From assembly GCF_008329535.1 (NCBI RefSeq), contig NZ_NPKR01000009.1, positions 306,604-370,603 of the forward strand: a stretch of DNA of 64,000 nt. The letters are read 5' to 3'. Below the pieces are notes generated by a model that did not search any database, was not told the origin of the DNA, and saw nothing but the letters and a program-made list of their open reading frames with translations. The position numbers were made by a program, and so were the translations under genes. Shown in pieces: positions 62,112 to 64,000 of the stretch (position 1 is the stretch's first letter; every line of letters begins with the position of its first letter). Source of the stretch: Mycolicibacterium sp. P1-18 (lineage in GTDB: Bacteria > Actinomycetota > Actinomycetes > Mycobacteriales > Mycobacteriaceae).

Positions 62112-63257
62112 CTACGCGGTGACCTGCGGTGTGATCAGGAACTTTTCGCCCGTCGCGCGCTTGAGGTAGGCGGTGAACGCCTCGGGCGCGAGCATGCCCG
62201 CGAGGGAGACCTCGCGGTCGTAGGAGCTGGCGAACGTCGTGGTGAGTTCGGCGGCCACCCGCGTCCGCAACCGTCCGATCGTGTCGGCGCCGGCGTTCTG
62301 CAGGAACGGGGTCAGCAGCCACCCGCCGAGTCCCCACGCCATGCCGAACTTCCGGTTCAGCGTCGTCGGTCCCGCGTCGAGGGCACCGTAGACGTAGACC
62401 TGCTTGTGCACGGTGGAGCCGTAACGCGAGTATCCGCCGCCGGTCGCGTTGGCGGCGCGCTCCATGCCGTTGAGGATGTCGCCGGCGACGGTGCCGCCGC
62501 CGATGGCGTCGAACGCCAGCGTGGCCGACGTCGCGACGAGCGCGTCGTAGAGGTCGTCGGTGAACGTCGGCGCCGACGAATCGCACACGTGCACCGCGCC
62601 GATCGACCGCAGCAGCTCGGCTTGTTCGGGCTTGCGGACGACGTTCACCAGCGGGATGTCATCCTCCAGGCAGATCTTCACCAGCATCTGGCCGAGGTTG
62701 GACGCCGCCGCCGTGTGGACCAGGGCCGAATGTCCCTCCCGCTCCATGGTTTCCACCATGCCGAGCGCCGTCAGGGGGTTGACGAAGGACGATGCCCCGT
62801 CGCGGGCGGGCGTCCCGTCGGGCAGCACCAGGCACGCCGCGGCCTTCGCCACCCGATACTGCGCGTACATGCCGCCGCCGGCGAGTCCCACCACCTTGCC
62901 GAGCAGCGCCTGGGCGGCGGCCGACGTACCCGCCGCGACGACGGTGCCCGCACCCTCGTTGCCCACGGGCAGCGAGTCGTCCAGTCGCGCCGCCAACGCG
63001 TCGAGTGCCTCGGGGGCGATCGGCGCCGTCACCACGGGACGCTCGGCGGTGCCCTCGACGGTCGCGGCACCCATGTCCGCGGAGGCGACGAGGAGACCGA
63101 TGTCGGACGGGTTGATCGGCGCGGCCTCCACGCGGACCAGTACCTCGTCGTCGGCGGGTGTCGGGACGGGGACGTCGTGCAGCGACAGTTGGAGCGTGCC
63201 CTGCGCCGTCACCAACGATCGCAATTCCAGTGCGGTGTCGGGAAGTCGTTCGGTCAT
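62112..63257 (-). CDS. Quinone-oxidoreductase-type MDR protein
   Basis: A 381-residue medium-chain dehydrogenase/reductase without visible zinc ligands. The GroES-like region has VLVRVEAAPINPSDIGLLVA and PVGNEGAGTVVAAGT; the Rossmann part has HTAAASNLGQMLVKICLEDDIPLVNVVR, with AAASNLGQ replacing the usual GAGGVG. The C-terminal part includes FDAIGGGTVAGDILNGMERAA. This looks like a quinone or alkenal/enoyl reductase using NADPH. ATG 63257 is the start. The ABC exporter follows after 43 bases on the same strand and may share its transcript. Confidence 0.9.
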   Translation of the reverse strand: MTERLPDTALELRSLVTAQGTLQLSLHDVPVPTPADDEVLVRVEAAPINPSDIGLLVASADMGAATVEGTAERPVVTAPIAPEALDALAARLDDSLPVGNEGAGTVVAAGTSAAAQALLGKVVGLAGGGMYAQYRVAKAAACLVLPDGTPARDGASSFVNPLTALGMVETMEREGHSALVHTAAASNLGQMLVKICLEDDIPLVNVVRKPEQAELLRSIGAVHVCDSSAPTFTDDLYDALVATSATLAFDAIGGGTVAGDILNGMERAANATGGGYSRYGSTVHKQVYVYGALDAGPTTLNRKFGMAWGLGGWLLTPFLQNAGADTIGRLRTRVAAELTTTFASSYDREVSLAGMLAPEAFTAYLKRATGEKFLITPQVTA

Positions 63258-63322
63258 GGGTGCTGCCTCGTTCCTGTGGTGGGTCTGCCGTCCACCTTAG
63301 GAACCGGGCCGCGGGTGCGGCG

Positions 63323-63601
63323 TCAGCAGTCCAGTTGGCCGATCGCGTTGGAGATGATGTCCAGGGCCGCGGCCACCGTGACCCCGAGGTCGTTCGTCAC
63401 CATCGGGATCGCGTCGGCGCTGGGCCTGCCCACGCTGACGTACCGGCACACCTTGTAGCCCTCGGCGCGCAGTTGGTCGGGGGTGAGGAAGGCGAGCCGC
63501 GGTGAGAGTTGGTTGAGGTAGCCAGCCTCGTCGGCGGCGGCGGTCGGTGCGACCCCGATCGCCACGCCTGCTGCGAGCGCTGCTACGAACACGAGCTTCA
63601 C
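63323..63601 (-). CDS. DUF732 secreted protein
   Basis: A 92-residue exported protein. GTG 63601 is chosen because AGGAGG lies 6 bases before it; the frame continues 8 residues upstream without a better site. The signal peptide VKLVFVAALAAGVAIGVAPTAAA ends near DEAGY. The DUF732 domain reads YLNQLSPRLAFLTPDQLRAEGYKVCRY and DLGVTVAAALDIISNAIGQLDC, with the two conserved cysteines. Function is unknown. It is 66 bases downstream in transcription of no obvious partner and precedes the MDR gene. Confidence 0.85.
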   Translation of the reverse strand: MKLVFVAALAAGVAIGVAPTAAADEAGYLNQLSPRLAFLTPDQLRAEGYKVCRYVSVGRPSADAIPMVTNDLGVTVAAALDIISNAIGQLDC

Positions 63602-63776
63602 GACACACCTCCTGGTCAAGGTCACCGTAGTTCACGGGATGACTTTGCTGGAGGGTTTTCGCGCAAGAGGTGCCGAGGTTCGCTGTGCAGCGGCGCTCAG
63701 GCCGTGTCTCGGTGCAGCCGATAGGCTGGGCAGCGGCGTCGCGAATTGCCGCCGTCCCAGCCCTCGGGGTGATTGC

Positions 63777-64000
63777 CTAGTGGTGGCCGTTGCTGCCGTT
63801 GCCGTTGGAGCCGTTGCCGTTGACGCCCTGTCGTTGTTTGAGGGCGACGATGGCGCGGTGCTCGGCCTGGTGCGCGGCGTCGACCAGGGCGGCTTGTTCG
63901 CCTTCGGGATCGGGGTAGAGGAAGTTGCCCGTACCCGGTGCCCCCGCCGAACCCAGCTTGTTCATCCGCTTGGGCAGCGGCGCACCCTGATACTCCAACG
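63777..64000 (-). CDS. C-terminal fragment of an unrecognised protein at the right edge
   Basis: An open frame enters from the right edge and ends at 63777, giving about 74 residues: LPKRMNKLGSAGAPGTGNFLYPDPEGEQ, then AALVDAAHQAEHRAIVALKQ and a low-complexity tail VNGNGSNGNGSNGHH. The tail of Asn/Gly/Ser repeats is distinctive. The frame has no in-window start with a ribosome site, so it is the end of a longer protein. I do not recognise the family. The gap 63602-63776 before it holds nothing obvious. Confidence 0.5.
   Translation of the reverse strand, partial: LEYQGAPLPKRMNKLGSAGAPGTGNFLYPDPEGEQAALVDAAHQAEHRAIVALKQRQGVNGNGSNGNGSNGHH

Noticed and set aside
58532..62122. A plus-strand open frame of nearly 1200 codons opposite the ABC exporter
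   Set aside because: The minus strand encodes complete Walker and signature motifs; the plus frame has biased Arg/Asp/Gly composition with no family similarity.

Overview
The window is high-GC actinobacterial DNA with many GTG starts, mycothiol and F420-type genes, DUF732 secreted proteins, a 13E12-type HNH gene and mycobacterial-style KstR and LexA boxes. It is almost certainly a chromosomal segment of a non-tuberculous, probably rapidly growing Mycobacterium (Mycolicibacterium). From about 1.6 to 35 kb the gene order follows, in inverted orientation and from memory, the M. tuberculosis Rv1086-Rv1058 block: short-chain Z-prenyl synthase, hemolysin III-like, YyaL/DUF255, small membrane protein, mca, DUF4307, greA, metB, pra, cbs, lipU, SGNH hydrolase, fadA3, DUF559, Bax inhibitor-like, echA9, echA8, Abhydrolase_9, rhodanese, cysteine dioxygenase, lpqV, two patatins, an NAD(P)-binding protein and fadD14. 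Several genes are inserted into that framework: a ketosteroid-isomerase-like protein, GPP34, an acyl-CoA dehydrogenase, extra RDD and proline-rich proteins, a VOC protein, an alcohol dehydrogenase, an SCPx thiolase and a hemerythrin pair.

Layout. 0-7 kb: membrane proteins, prenyl synthase and a four-gene minus-strand operon (mca to KSI-like). 7-19 kb: transcription factor GreA with a hairpin leader, transsulfuration enzymes (metB, cbs) and a cluster of proline-rich membrane proteins with tandem DNA repeats. 18.7-19.8 kb: a DUF559 nuclease-like gene bounded by matching palindromes. 20-35 kb: acyl-CoA and lipid metabolism with a KstR-type operator at 30.68 kb, and a cysteine dioxygenase-rhodanese pair. 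34.8-39.3 kb: two small secreted paralogs, then a dicarboxylate transporter with a divergent two-component system and a CRP-like site between them. 39.3-53.5 kb: accessory genes (beta-propeller, DUF3060, MFS, LysR/SDR/SnoaL, DUF427, DUF732, a third secreted paralog, F420-type oxidoreductase, PBP lipoprotein, lipase, SDR/XRE pair with an operator-like palindrome). 53.5-57 kb: a tightly coupled glycosyltransferase, putative glucosamine kinase and SIS protein operon. 57-58.5 kb: a 13E12 HNH gene with an SOS box touching its start codon. 58.5-64 kb: a giant fused ABC exporter, a zinc-less medium-chain dehydrogenase/reductase, a DUF732 protein and a truncated gene.

The best candidates for undescribed biology are the approximately 1.0-kb DUF559 unit with near-perfect terminal inverted repeats that are themselves hairpin arms, the amino-sugar operon, and a second RDD gene that appears to start with CTG coupled to the stop of pra. 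No rRNA, tRNA, CRISPR array or classical insertion sequence was seen. Family and synteny statements are from recall and motif reading, not from database searches.
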